Made by a program: the position numbers and the translations under genes. Of a stretch of DNA of 64,000 nucleotides, positions 35,435-45,000 are shown in pieces (the stretch's first letter is position 1; every line of letters begins with the position of its first letter). The notes under the pieces are model-generated. The model saw only the letters and a program-made list of their open reading frames with translations, searched no databases and was not told the origin of the DNA. Origin of the DNA: Kitasatospora sp. NBC_01287 (GTDB lineage: Bacteria > Actinomycetota > Actinomycetes > Streptomycetales > Streptomycetaceae); assembly GCF_026340565.1 (NCBI RefSeq), contig NZ_JAPEPB010000001.1, forward strand, positions 5,060,501 through 5,124,500, read 5' to 3'.

Positions 35435-37099
35435 ATGCGCTCTGCCCAGCCCGCCGCCCCGCTCCGCCGGGCCCTCGCGCTGGCCGCCGCCGGGCTGCTG
35501 CTCGCGGGGTGCGCCGGAGGCCACCGGTCCGCCTCGGCCGGGCACAGCCCGCTCTCCTCGGACGGCAGCGCCTCCGGCCCGGCAGCCGCGTCCGGCCCGG
35601 GGGCCGCGTCCGGGTCGGGCGCCGCCTCCGGCTCGGTTGCTGCCGGTGCTGCTGGGGCCACTCCGCTGCGGCCGCTGCCCACGGCCGTCCCCGCCGCGCT
35701 CGGCTCGTACTACGCCCAGCACCTGGACTGGCAGCCCTGCGACAACGGCTTCGAGTGCGCCAGCTTCAAGGTGCCGCTCGACTACGACCACCCGGCCGCC
35801 GGCGACCTCACCCTCGCCGCGGCGCGCCGCCCGGCCGACGGCGCGGGCGGCGCGCCGCGGCTCGGTTCGCTGCTGCTCAACCCGGGCGGCCCCGGCGGCT
35901 CGGCCGTGGAGTACACCGAGTCGGTGGCGGGCAGCTACCAGCCGGCCGTGCGCGCGGCCTACGACCTGGTCGGCCTCGATCCGCGCGGGGTGGGCCGGAG
36001 CACCCCGGTCAGCTGCCTGAGCGGCGACCGGATGGACGCCTACACCGCCGTCGACACCACACCGGAGAACCAGGCCGGGATCGACCGGCTGGTCGCCGCG
36101 GACCAGGAGTTCGCCGCCGGGTGCCAGCAGCACACGGGCGCCCTGCTGGGCCACGTCAGCACTGTCGAGGCGGCGCGCGACATGGACGTGCTGCGGGCGC
36201 TGCTGGGCGACGCCCGGCTCAACTACGTCGGCAAGTCCTACGGCACCATGCTCGGCGCGACCTATGCCGGGCTCTTCCCGACCCGGGTAGGGCGCATGGT
36301 GCTCGACGGCGCGATGGACCCCTCGCTGGACTCGCTGACCGGCAACCGGACCCAGGCCGGCGGCTTCGAGACGGCCTGGAACTCCTTCGTCCAGGACTGC
36401 GACACCCGCTCGGACTGCCCCCTCGGCCAGAACCCGCAGCAGGCCGGGCAGCAGCTGGACGCGCTCTTCAGCGGCCTGGACGCCAAGCCGCTGCCCGGCC
36501 CCGGCCCGCGGCAGCTGACCGAGGCCCAGGCGGTGACCGGCGTGATCGAGGCGATGTACGCGCCGTTCCTCTGGCCCGAGCTGCGCAGCGCGTTCGCGGC
36601 GGCGAAGAGCGGTGACGGCGGCGGGCTGCTGACCCTCTCCGACTCGTACTACGAACGGGCCGCGGACGGCAGCTACCCCAACCTGATGTTCGCCAACATG
36701 GCCGTCAACTGCCTGGACCTGCCGCCCGCCTTCACCTCCCCGGCGGACGTGCAGCGCGCCGTGCCGGACTTCGAGCAGGCCTCGCCGCACTTCGGCCGGG
36801 ACATGGCCTGGATGGCGCTCTCCTGCGCCTACTGGCCGATCAGGGCGACCGGCGCGCCGCACACCGTCCGGGCGGCCGGTGCGGCGCCGATCGTGGTGGT
36901 CGGCACCACCCGCGACCCGGCCACCCCGTACGCCTGGGCGCAGTCGCTGGCCGGGCAGTTGGAGTCCGGGCGGCTGGTGACCTACGACGGCGACGGGCAC
37001 ACCGCGTACGGGCGCGGCAACGACTGCGTGGACTCGGCGGTCAACCACTACCTGTTGGAGGGGCAGGCGCCGGCCCAGGGGCTGCGCTGCTCGAAGTGA
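35435..37099 (+). CDS. Secreted alpha/beta hydrolase, tripeptidyl aminopeptidase (Tap/SlpD) type
   Basis: 554 residues. The lipobox LLLAGC follows a short signal, so it is a lipoprotein. After a Ser/Ala/Gly linker the S33-family domain follows: NPGGPGGSAVEY (oxyanion), YVGKSYGTMLG with the nucleophile Ser, GTTRDPATPY with the acid, and DGDGHTAYG with the His; the triad is complete. It removes tripeptides from the N-termini of secreted proteins or peptides. ATG 35435 has GAGGGGAG 9 nt upstream; the extra 28 residues of the longer frame are low complexity. The stop lies 22 bp from the convergent TetR gene. Confidence 0.9.
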   Translation: MRSAQPAAPLRRALALAAAGLLLAGCAGGHRSASAGHSPLSSDGSASGPAAASGPGAASGSGAASGSVAAGAAGATPLRPLPTAVPAALGSYYAQHLDWQPCDNGFECASFKVPLDYDHPAAGDLTLAAARRPADGAGGAPRLGSLLLNPGGPGGSAVEYTESVAGSYQPAVRAAYDLVGLDPRGVGRSTPVSCLSGDRMDAYTAVDTTPENQAGIDRLVAADQEFAAGCQQHTGALLGHVSTVEAARDMDVLRALLGDARLNYVGKSYGTMLGATYAGLFPTRVGRMVLDGAMDPSLDSLTGNRTQAGGFETAWNSFVQDCDTRSDCPLGQNPQQAGQQLDALFSGLDAKPLPGPGPRQLTEAQAVTGVIEAMYAPFLWPELRSAFAAAKSGDGGGLLTLSDSYYERAADGSYPNLMFANMAVNCLDLPPAFTSPADVQRAVPDFEQASPHFGRDMAWMALSCAYWPIRATGAPHTVRAAGAAPIVVVGTTRDPATPYAWAQSLAGQLESGRLVTYDGDGHTAYGRGNDCVDSAVNHYLLEGQAPAQGLRCSK

Positions 37100-37121
37100 C
37101 GGGCACTCGGGCGCGGTTCGT

Positions 37122-37727
37122 TCAGGCCGTCGCCGCAATGTTCGCCAACCAGTCGTCGAGCAGCCTGATCTGACGCTCCGGCGGGAACTCGGCCGGGGCG
37201 AGCAGCGCCTGGGTGATCAGGCCGAGGGTGAAGGACTGCGCCGCGGCGGCGAGGTCGTCGGCGCGGCTGGTGCCCGGCAGCTCGCCGCGGGCCTTGGCCG
37301 CCGCGATGTGGCCGGCCAGCCGGGTGCGGGACCTGCGGTAGCGCTCGGCGTGCTCGGCGGCGAGTTCGGGATCGGCCAGGGCGACGTCCCAGGAGCTGAC
37401 CCAGATCCGGTTCGCGTCGGCGAGCTCGGCGGTCAGCGGCAGGTTGTCGAGCAGGGCGGTGCGCAGCGCCGCCAGCCCCTCGGCGGGCGGGGTGGAGCGC
37501 GGGCGCTCCTGGTTGCGCTGGTCGAGCACCTCCAGCGCGGTGCGCAGCAGCGCCTGCTTGTTCGGGAAGTAGTGGGTGAGCAGCCCGGTGGAGGCGCCCA
37601 TCTCGGCGGCGACCGCGCGCAGCGTCAGTGCGCCGAAGCCGCGAGCGGCGAGCACGCGCCAGACCGCCTCGGAAACGTCACGGCGGCGGGCTTCATGGTC
37701 TCCACGGGCGGGCGGCATGGGCCTCAT
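37122..37727 (-). CDS. TetR-family transcriptional regulator
   Basis: 201 residues. The N-terminal HTH covers RRRDVSEAVWRVLAARGFGALTLRAVAAEMGASTGLLTHYFPNKQALLRTAL, a clear TetR DNA-binding domain. The C-terminal ligand domain is unclassified. ATG 37727 has GGTAGG 4-9 nt upstream; an in-frame ATG at 37718 is the alternative. It is divergent from leuE with a CAAACGTTTG palindrome between them, so it probably represses both. Confidence 0.9.
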   Translation of the reverse strand: MRPMPPARGDHEARRRDVSEAVWRVLAARGFGALTLRAVAAEMGASTGLLTHYFPNKQALLRTALEVLDQRNQERPRSTPPAEGLAALRTALLDNLPLTAELADANRIWVSSWDVALADPELAAEHAERYRRSRTRLAGHIAAAKARGELPGTSRADDLAAAAQSFTLGLITQALLAPAEFPPERQIRLLDDWLANIAATA

Positions 37728-37736
37728 GCTACCTAC

Positions 37737-37746
37737 CAAACGTTTG
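37737..37746. promoter_or_regulatory. CAAACGTTTG operator-like palindrome
   Basis: A perfect 10-bp palindrome 10 bp upstream of the TetR start, within TACCAAACGTTTGTTAT, in the divergent TetR/leuE region. Likely TetR operator. Confidence 0.65.
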
Positions 37747-37817
37747 TTATGTATCGCGATCCGAGGCGACCGCCGTGCGAATGGCCGGTACGATAACCAG
37801 CCGCCATCCACGCGTCG

Positions 37818-37846
37818 TACCCCCGAATACCCCCGAATACCCCCGA
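37818..37846. repeat. ACCCCCGAAT tandem repeat (three copies)
   Basis: Three 10-bp units just upstream of leuE; the third ends in ACCCCCGACA. Too short to assign a role. Confidence 0.6.
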
Positions 37847-37864
37847 CAGCCCGAGGAGCTCATC

Positions 37865-38527
37865 GTGCTGGGAGTCACCGACCTCGCCACCTACACGCTC
37901 GGGGCGGTGGTCATCGTGCTGCTGCCGGGCCCGAACTCCCTCTACGTGCTCTCGGTGGCCGCCCGCAAGGGAGTCCGCACCGGCTACCGGGCCGCCGCCG
38001 GCGTCTTCCTCGGCGACTTCACCCTGATCAGCCTCACCTCACTGGGCGCCGCCTCGCTGCTCAAGGCCAACCCGGACGTCTTCGCGGTGGTCAAGTTCGG
38101 CGGCGCCGCCTACCTGCTCTGGATCGGCGTCGGCATGCTCCGTGCCGCCCGCGTCCTCTGGCGCGACCACCGCGCCGCTGCCGCCGCTGCCGAGGCGGGG
38201 GAGGAGCCGGCGCCGGTCGCGGACACCGAGCGCCCGTTCCGCCGGGCCCTGGTGATCAGCCTGTTCAACCCCAAGGCGATCCTCTTCCTGCTCTCCTTCT
38301 TCACCCAGTTCGTCGACCCCCACTACAGCGCCCCGGCCCTCTCCTTCATCCTGCTCGGCGGCATCCTGCAGCTCCTCTCCTTCCTCTACCTCTCCACCCT
38401 GATCCTCGCTGGCACCCGGCTGGCCGCCGCCTTCCGCCGCCGCAAGCGCCTCTCCGCGGGCCTCACCAGCGCCGTCGCCCTGCTCTTCGCCGGCTTCGCC
38501 GCCAAGCTCGCCGTCTCCTCCGCCTGA
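37865..38527 (+). CDS. leuE: LysE/RhtB-family amino acid exporter, LeuE-like
   Basis: 220 residues, six membrane helices. The conserved start GVTDLATYTLGAVVIVLLPGPNSLYVLSVAARKGVR has the LysE-family PGPN motif and G-x-R loop, and FNPKAILFLLSFFTQF holds the second family motif. The sequence best fits leucine exporter LeuE among the subfamilies I know. GTG 37865 has GAGGAG 6 nt upstream. It is regulated, by position, by the divergent TetR protein. A strong terminator follows. Confidence 0.85.
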   Translation: MLGVTDLATYTLGAVVIVLLPGPNSLYVLSVAARKGVRTGYRAAAGVFLGDFTLISLTSLGAASLLKANPDVFAVVKFGGAAYLLWIGVGMLRAARVLWRDHRAAAAAAEAGEEPAPVADTERPFRRALVISLFNPKAILFLLSFFTQFVDPHYSAPALSFILLGGILQLLSFLYLSTLILAGTRLAAAFRRRKRLSAGLTSAVALLFAGFAAKLAVSSA

Positions 38528-38532
38528 CAGGC

Positions 38533-38563
38533 CCTCCGCCCGGCCGCCGGGGCCGGGCGGAGG
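38533..38563 (+). terminator. leuE terminator
   Basis: 13-bp stem CCTCCGCCCGGCC with GGCCGGGCGGAGG, 5-nt loop, just past the stop. Confidence 0.8.
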
Positions 38564-38612
38564 CCGGGTCGGAGTCGGGTCCGTGTCCGGTCCGGGTCGG
38601 GTCCGATTCGCG

Positions 38613-38643
38613 TTACGGATCACCCCTCGGACCTGTGTAGACT
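38613..38643 (+). promoter_or_regulatory. Likely tRNA-Thr promoter
   Basis: TTACGG and TAGACT hexamers 19 bp apart, ending about 57 bp before the tRNA. It may also serve the hsdMSR genes, which have no room for a promoter of their own. Confidence 0.5.
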
Positions 38644-38700
38644 GGCCCGCGTTGCCGACGCACACCTGTCCCTTCGGGGGCTGTGCCTGGCAGCGGTGCC

Positions 38701-38774
38701 GCCGCTTTAGCTCAGTTGGCCAGAGCAACGCACTCGTAATGCGTAGGTCTCGGGTTCGAATCCCGAAAGCGGCT
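38701..38774 (+). tRNA. tRNA-Thr (anticodon CGU)
   Basis: Full cloverleaf: acceptor GCCGCTT/AAGCGGC, D arm TAGCTCAGTTGGCCAGAGCA, anticodon loop CTCGTAA (CGU) on a CGCA-type stem, TpsiC arm with GGGTTCGAATCCC, discriminator U. CCA is not encoded. The last 42 nt (from the anticodon loop onward) are repeated at 45,511 and 52,454. In this copy position 67 is A (AAAGCGGCT) so the acceptor pairs perfectly; the two distal copies have G there (AAGGCGGCT). Confidence 0.96.
38733..38774 (+). repeat. att copy 1 (left, inside intact tRNA-Thr)
   Basis: The 42-bp segment running from the anticodon loop to the 3' end of tRNA-Thr. Matches copies 2 and 3 at 41 of 42 positions. Tyrosine integrases commonly use this half of tRNA genes. 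Confidence 0.9.
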
Positions 38775-38781
38775 CCGAGAT

Positions 38782-38813
38782 GAACCCCAGGTCAAGCCTC
38801 TGACCTGGGGTTC
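38782..38813 (+). terminator. Terminator after tRNA-Thr, island-type sequence
   Basis: 13-bp stem GAACCCCAGGTCA with TGACCTGGGGTTC, 6-nt loop, followed by GTTGTTTTTC. Near-identical to the hairpin after att copy 2 and different from that after copy 3. Confidence 0.85.
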
Positions 38814-38842
38814 GTTGTTTTTCGAAGACGAGGACATAGCCA

Positions 38843-40813
38843 GTGAGCAGACTCAGCAGCTTCGTGTGGTCGATCGCAGACCAGCTGCGAGGCCCGTACC
38901 AGCAGCACGAGTACGGGTCGGTGATCCTGCCGATGACGATCCTGCGCCGCCTGGACGCGATCCTCGAGCCTCATCGGAAGCAGATCGCCGAGCTCATCGC
39001 GGGGGTGGACTCGGACCTGCGCAAGGACTCCCTGGTGCGCCGGGCGACCGGTCTGCGGTTCCACAACACGTCCAAGTTCACGCTGGAGACCCTGCTCCTG
39101 GACCCGGACGACCTCGAAGCGAACCTCACCCGGTACGTGAACTCGTTCTCCTCCGCGATCGACGTGTTCGACCGGTTCAGGTTCAACGAGATCATCGCGG
39201 ACCTCGCCGAGAAGAACCGCCTGTTCACCGTGGTGGAGCGCTTCGCGAAGGTCGACCTGCACCCGGACGTCATGTCGAACTCCGACATGGGCGACTTGTT
39301 CGAGGACCTGATCCGCCGCTTCGCCGAGGCGTCCAACGCCACCGCCGGTGACCACTTCACCCCGCGTGACGCCGTGCGCCTGGTCGTGGACCTGATGTTC
39401 GCCGAGGACGACGACGCCCTCGGCGCCAGGGGCGTCGTGCGGACGGTGTACGACCCGACCGCTGGCACCGGCGGCATGCTGTCGCTGACCGAGGAGCACC
39501 TGCGCGCGCAGAATCCGGACGCCCGCCTGACGCTGTACGGGCAGGAGATCAACCCGCAGTCCTACGCGATCTGCAAGTCCGACCTGCTGGCCAAGGGCCA
39601 GGATCCCGACAACATCAAGCTCGGCGACACCCTCGCCGACGACAAGTTCCCCGGCCGCACCTTCGACTACTGCCTGTCCAACCCGCCCTACGGGGTGGAT
39701 TGGAAGGCCGCGGAGAAGGTCGTGAAGGAGGAGCACAAGCTCCGCTTCACCCGCCGGTTCGGCCCTGGCCTGCCCGGCGTCGGCGACGGTCAGATGCTGT
39801 TCCTGCTGCACCTCGCGTCCAAGATGCGCCCGCGCGGCGAGGGCGGCGGCCTCGTCGGTGTCGTCATGAACGGCTCGCCGCTGTTCAGCGGCGGCGCAGG
39901 GTCCGGGCAGTCGGAAATCCGCCGCTGGCTGCTGGAGATGGACATGGTGAAGGCCATCGTCGCCCTGCCGAACGACATGTTCTACAACACCGGCATCTCC
40001 ACGTACGTGTGGGTCCTGGACAACAACAAGGCCGCCGAGCGCACCGGCCGGGTCCAGCTCATCGACGGGTCCGGGCGGTACACGAAGATGCGCAAGTCCC
40101 TCGGCTCGAAGCGGGTGGAGATCAGCCACGACGACCGGGCCGCCATTCTCGCCGACTACGACGCCTTCGAGGAGAGCGGGACGTCGAAGGTGTTCGACAA
40201 CGAGGACTTCGGCTACTGGACCATCACGATCGAGCGCCCGCTGCGACTGAACTTCGCGTGCACCGCGGAACGCATCGAAGCGGCGCGCACCGACCCGAAG
40301 CTGAAGACCGTGGACCGCGAGCGGCTCGCGGGCGTGCTCGCCACCTTCGGCGAGGAGCTGTACCGCAATCAGGAGGCCTTCACAGCGGACCTGGGCAAGC
40401 ACCTCGGCTCCCAGGGCGTGATCTTGTCGGCGCCGCAACGCAAGGCGCTGTGGACCGCCCTCGGGGAGCGCGACGAGACCGCCGACGAAATCCGCGACCC
40501 CAAGGGCGGCATCGAGCCCGACACCAAGCTCCGCGACACCGAGAACATCCCCTTCGGCTGGAACGGCACCCCCAAGACCGCCGAGGCCGACGGAGCGGCA
40601 CGAGCTGTCATCGACGCGTACTTCGACGCCGAGGTGCACCCCCACGTACCTGACGCCTGGGTCGACCGCTCCAAGACGAGGGTCGGCTACGAGATCCCCT
40701 TCACCCGCCACTTCTACACCTACACCCCGCCGCGCCCGCTCGAGGAGATCGACGCCGACCTCAACAAGGTCGTCGCCGAGATCATGGACCTCCTCCGCGA
40801 GGTCGAGCAGTGA
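38843..40813 (+). CDS. hsdM: Type I restriction-modification system, methyltransferase subunit
   Basis: 656 residues. An N-terminal helical domain (MSRLSSFVWSIADQLRGPY), then the N6-adenine methyltransferase core: GDHFTPRDAVRLVVDL, motif I YDPTAGTGGML, motif IV LSNPPYGVDW. The C-terminal third (CTAERIEAARTDPKLKTVDRERL) is the helical part contacting HsdS. Forms the M2S methylase that marks the host. The GTG has GAGGA 10-14 nt upstream and starts only 30 bp after the tRNA terminator. The stop overlaps hsdS by 4 bp (GTGA). Confidence 0.95.
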   Translation: MSRLSSFVWSIADQLRGPYQQHEYGSVILPMTILRRLDAILEPHRKQIAELIAGVDSDLRKDSLVRRATGLRFHNTSKFTLETLLLDPDDLEANLTRYVNSFSSAIDVFDRFRFNEIIADLAEKNRLFTVVERFAKVDLHPDVMSNSDMGDLFEDLIRRFAEASNATAGDHFTPRDAVRLVVDLMFAEDDDALGARGVVRTVYDPTAGTGGMLSLTEEHLRAQNPDARLTLYGQEINPQSYAICKSDLLAKGQDPDNIKLGDTLADDKFPGRTFDYCLSNPPYGVDWKAAEKVVKEEHKLRFTRRFGPGLPGVGDGQMLFLLHLASKMRPRGEGGGLVGVVMNGSPLFSGGAGSGQSEIRRWLLEMDMVKAIVALPNDMFYNTGISTYVWVLDNNKAAERTGRVQLIDGSGRYTKMRKSLGSKRVEISHDDRAAILADYDAFEESGTSKVFDNEDFGYWTITIERPLRLNFACTAERIEAARTDPKLKTVDRERLAGVLATFGEELYRNQEAFTADLGKHLGSQGVILSAPQRKALWTALGERDETADEIRDPKGGIEPDTKLRDTENIPFGWNGTPKTAEADGAARAVIDAYFDAEVHPHVPDAWVDRSKTRVGYEIPFTRHFYTYTPPRPLEEIDADLNKVVAEIMDLLREVEQ

Positions 40814-42042
40814 CGGCGGAGCGTGCCAGGAAGAAGTCCGACATCGCCTGGCTGGGCGGCGTCCACGTGCCGGCGGCGTGGCGCCGGACGAAGGTCAAGC
40901 ACCTGGTGTCCGAGATGCGGGCCGGAGACGCCATCACCGCCGAGCGGATCGAGGACGCGGGAAGCGTCCCGGTCTACGGCGGCAACGGTGTGCGCGGGTT
41001 CACGGAAGTGCCGACCCATGACGGGGTCCATGTCCTGATCGGCCGTCAGGGCGCGCTCTGCGGCAACGTCCACCTCGCCAGGGGCGCGTTCTGGGCGAGT
41101 GAACACGCCATCGTCAGTACGCCGGCACGAGGGGTGGACGCCAGATGGCTGGCTCACCTGCTCCGGACGATGGACCTGGGGCAGTACTCGGTCACCGCCG
41201 CGCAGCCGGGCATCGGAGTAGCGCAGATCGCCGCCCTCGATGCCTATCTGCCGCCGTTGGAGGAGCAGGGGGCGATCGCGGACTACCTGGACGAGCAGAC
41301 GTCCCGGATCGACACGCTGATCGGCAAGCAGAACCAGCTCATCGACACCCTCCATGAACGACGTGCGGCGGTGATCCGCGTCGCCATCGACGCCGCGAGT
41401 ACGGCGTCGACACCCGACAAACTGGCCCGTCGCACGCGGGTGGGGAACGGCTCGACTCCCAGACGGGAACAGGCGGCGTTCTGGTTCGGAGGGGATCTCC
41501 CGTGGCTCAACAGCGCTGTGGTGAATTCCGCGTCCGTGACAGGATCCGATCAGTACGTGACCGAGCGGGCGCGGCTCGAATGCCATCTGCCGATCGTGCG
41601 CCCCGGAGCCGTCCTGGTCGGACTGACCGGTCAGGGACGGACGCGCGGCATGGCGACCATCCTCGAGATCGAAGCCACCGTGAGCCAGCATGTCGCGTAC
41701 GTGCAGCCCGAGGCAGCGCATTGGGACTCGCGCTACCTGCTGTGGGCACTGCGCTCGAGGTATGACGACCTTCGGCTCATGAGCGATGAGAACGGCAGCA
41801 CGAAGGGCGGACTGACGTGCTACGACTTGGCCAACCTGCGGGTGGCGCGTCCGCCCCTGCACGAGCAGCAGGCGATCGCGGCAGACCTGGATGAGCAGAC
41901 GTCGCGGATCGACGCGCTGGTCTCGAAGGCCAAGGAACACATCGTGTTGGCGAAGGAGCGGCGCGCGGCGCTCATCACCGCCGCCGTGACCGGGCAACTG
42001 GACGTGCGCGCCGTGGGGCGGGCCGCGACATCGGGGGCGTGA
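40810..42042 (+). CDS. hsdS: Type I restriction-modification system, specificity subunit
   Basis: 410 residues with the two-fold repeat of HsdS: TRD1 (residues about 20-150, ending PLEEQGAIADYLDEQTSRID), a coiled coil, TRD2 (about 195-350, ending PLHEQQAIAADLDEQTSRID), second coiled coil. Both repeat ends share a near-identical 51-bp DNA segment (41,262 and 41,872), a potential recombination site for changing specificity. Recognises a bipartite DNA target. Overlaps hsdM and hsdR by 4 bp each. Confidence 0.93.
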   Translation: MTAERARKKSDIAWLGGVHVPAAWRRTKVKHLVSEMRAGDAITAERIEDAGSVPVYGGNGVRGFTEVPTHDGVHVLIGRQGALCGNVHLARGAFWASEHAIVSTPARGVDARWLAHLLRTMDLGQYSVTAAQPGIGVAQIAALDAYLPPLEEQGAIADYLDEQTSRIDTLIGKQNQLIDTLHERRAAVIRVAIDAASTASTPDKLARRTRVGNGSTPRREQAAFWFGGDLPWLNSAVVNSASVTGSDQYVTERARLECHLPIVRPGAVLVGLTGQGRTRGMATILEIEATVSQHVAYVQPEAAHWDSRYLLWALRSRYDDLRLMSDENGSTKGGLTCYDLANLRVARPPLHEQQAIAADLDEQTSRIDALVSKAKEHIVLAKERRAALITAAVTGQLDVRAVGRAATSGA

Positions 42043-45000
42043 TGGCGGATTACGACGAGAAGTCGTTCGAGACCGAGTTCTGTACCCACCTGGCAAGGAG
42101 CGGCTGGCTGTACTCGCCCACCGACCACGAGCCGGGCGTCGTGTACGACCGCGAGCGGGCGCTCATTCCCGACGATGTCTTCGCGTGGCTCGAGGAGACG
42201 CAGCCGGACGAGTTCGCCAAGGCCACCAGGGCCGGCACCGCGGCGGAGCAGAAGTCGCGTGAGGTGCTGCTCGACCGGCTGTGCAAGGTGCTGGACACCG
42301 ATGCCGCGCAGGGCGGGGGCACCCTGAACGTGCTGCGCCGGGGGTTCAAGCACGTCTCGGCCTCGCTGCGGATGTGCCAGTTCAAGCCCGCCACCACGAT
42401 GAACGCCACGACCACGGCGGACTACAGCAGGAACCGTGTCCGGGTGATGCGGCAGGTGCACTTCTCGACGAAGGACAACCGGTCCCTCGACCTGGTCCTG
42501 TTCGTCAACGGCCTCCCGGTGGCGACCCTGGAGTTGAAGACGGACTTCACGCAGTCCGTGGCGGAGGCGATCGAGCAGTACAAGAAGGCCCGCGCGCCGA
42601 AGGACGCGGGTGGGCACGCGCAGCCCCTGCTCGGATTCGGGAACCGGGCCCTGGTGCACTTCGCGGTCTCCAACGAGGAGGTGTGGACGACCACGAAGCT
42701 CGCCGGCGCGAAGACGTACTTCCTGCCGTTCAACGCGGGCGACGGGCAGGGTGGCAAGGGCAACGCTCCCCACCCTCACGGGTCCGCGACGTCGTACCTG
42801 TGGGAGAAGGTGCTGGACCGGGACAACTGGCTGATGATCCTGGGCAAGTTCTGCCACACCGAGACCCGCGAACGGCGCGACCCGATCACCGGGGCCATCG
42901 AGAAGTCCACGACGCTGCTGTTTCCCCGCTACCACCAGTGGGAGGCCGTCACGAGGATGGTCGCCCACGCCCGCGAGAGCGGTCCGGGCAGCAGGTACCT
43001 GATCCAGCACTCGGCGGGGTCGGGGAAGACCAACTCGATCGCGTGGACCGCGCACCGCCTCGCGCGTCTCTTCGACGAGAACGACAAGAAGGTCTTCGAC
43101 ACCGTCATCGTCGTCACCGACCGCACGGTCCTGGACGACCAGCTCCAGGTGGCCGTGCGTCAGATCGACTCCGCCGACACGGGATCGGCGTCGGGCGGGG
43201 GCATCATCACCACGGTCGACGAGGTCGAGGCCCGCAAGGCCGGGTCCAAGTCCACCGCACTGGCCCAGGCGCTGGCCGGCGGCAAGCTCATCGTCGTCGT
43301 CACGTTGCAGACGTTCCCGTTCGCGATGGACGCCATCGCCGCGAACCAGGGGCTGGCGGGCAAGAAGTTCGCGGTCATCGCGGACGAGGCCCACTCGTCG
43401 CAGTCGGGTGCCACGGCGGGCAGGATCCGCGAGATCCTGTCCACTGCCGAGCTCGGGGACCTGGACGACGGTGGCGAGGTGTCCGCGGAGGACGAGCTCG
43501 TCGCGCAGATGACCGCGCGGGCCACGACGCCGAACGTGTCGTTCTTCGCGTTCACCGCGACCCCGAAGGCCAAGACCCTGGAGCTGTTCGGCACTCCGGA
43601 CGCGGACGGGATCCCGCACCCGTTCCACACGTACACGATGAAGCAGGCCGTCGAGGAGGAGTTCATCCTCGACGTGCTGCGCGGCTACCAGACGTACAAC
43701 ACGGCGTTCGAGATCGCGCGGACCGCGGTCAAGGAGTCGGACACCGTCGGCGGCGTGGTCCAGGACGCGCGTGCGGTCGAGGACGAGCTCGTCGACGAGT
43801 CCGCCGCGACCAAGGGCATCATGCGGTGGGTCAGGCTGCACCCGACGAACATCAGCCAGAAGTGCGCCATCATCGTCGAGCACTTCCGTGAGAACGTCGC
43901 CCACCTGCTCGATGGGCACGCCAAAGCCATGGTCGTCACCGACTCCCGCAAGGCCGCCGTCCGCTACAAGACGCTCATCGACAAGTACGTCGCCGAGCGC
44001 GGCTACACCGGCGTCGGCTCCCTGGTCGCTTTCTCCGGTTCCGTCGACGACCCCAGGACCGGCCCGGGGCCGTTCACCGAGACCTCGATGAACCCCACCA
44101 AGGTCGGCTCCGGTATCGCGTCGGCGTTCGCCGGGCCGGAGTACCGGGTCCTGCTCGTCGCGAACAAGTTCCAGACCGGGTTCGACCAGCCGCTGCTGTG
44201 CGCGATGTACGTCGACAAGCGCCTGTCGGGGGTACTGGCCGTGCAGACCCTGTCCCGGCTGAACCGCACCTATCGCGCGCCGTCGGGCGAGCGCAAGGAC
44301 GTCACGTTCGTCCTGGACTTCGTCAACGACCCCGAGGAGATCCGCAAGGCTTTCGAGCCGTACTACACCGACGCCCGCCTCGAGACCACGACCGACCCGA
44401 ACATCGTCCACGACATCTCCGCCAAACTCGACCAGGCCGGCATCTTCACCGACGCCCAGGTCGACAGCTGCGCCACCGCGTGGCTGGACCGAGCCGGCAA
44501 CAACGCCCTCGCCGCGGCGATCAAGCCCGCCCGGGACGAGTACGCCAAGCGGTACATCGACGCGGTCAAGCGTGACGACACCGCCGAGGTCGATGCTCTC
44601 GACCAGTTCTGCAAGGACGTCGCCACGTTCGTGCGCTTGTACGACTTCATGAGTCAGGTCGTCGACTACGCCGACACCCAGCTGGAGAAGCGGTCCATCT
44701 TCCTGCGCCTGCTCGAGCGGTACATCCGACCCACCACGGTCACCGCGGAGATCGACCTGTCCGACGTCGAGCTCAAGAAGATCAAGCACACCAGGAACGC
44801 CGCGATCGACATCAGCCTCGGCGGCGGCACAGGCATCCGCGGTATCAGCGCCGCCGGCTCCGGCAGGACCCCGGACCCCGTCATGGTTGCCTTTCAGGCA
44901 GTCATAGACCGGCTCAACGAACTCTTCGGAGCCGAGTTCTCCCGCGGCCAGGTCGAAGGGTTCGTCGACATCCTCGGCGCCGTCCTCCTGGAGAACGAGG

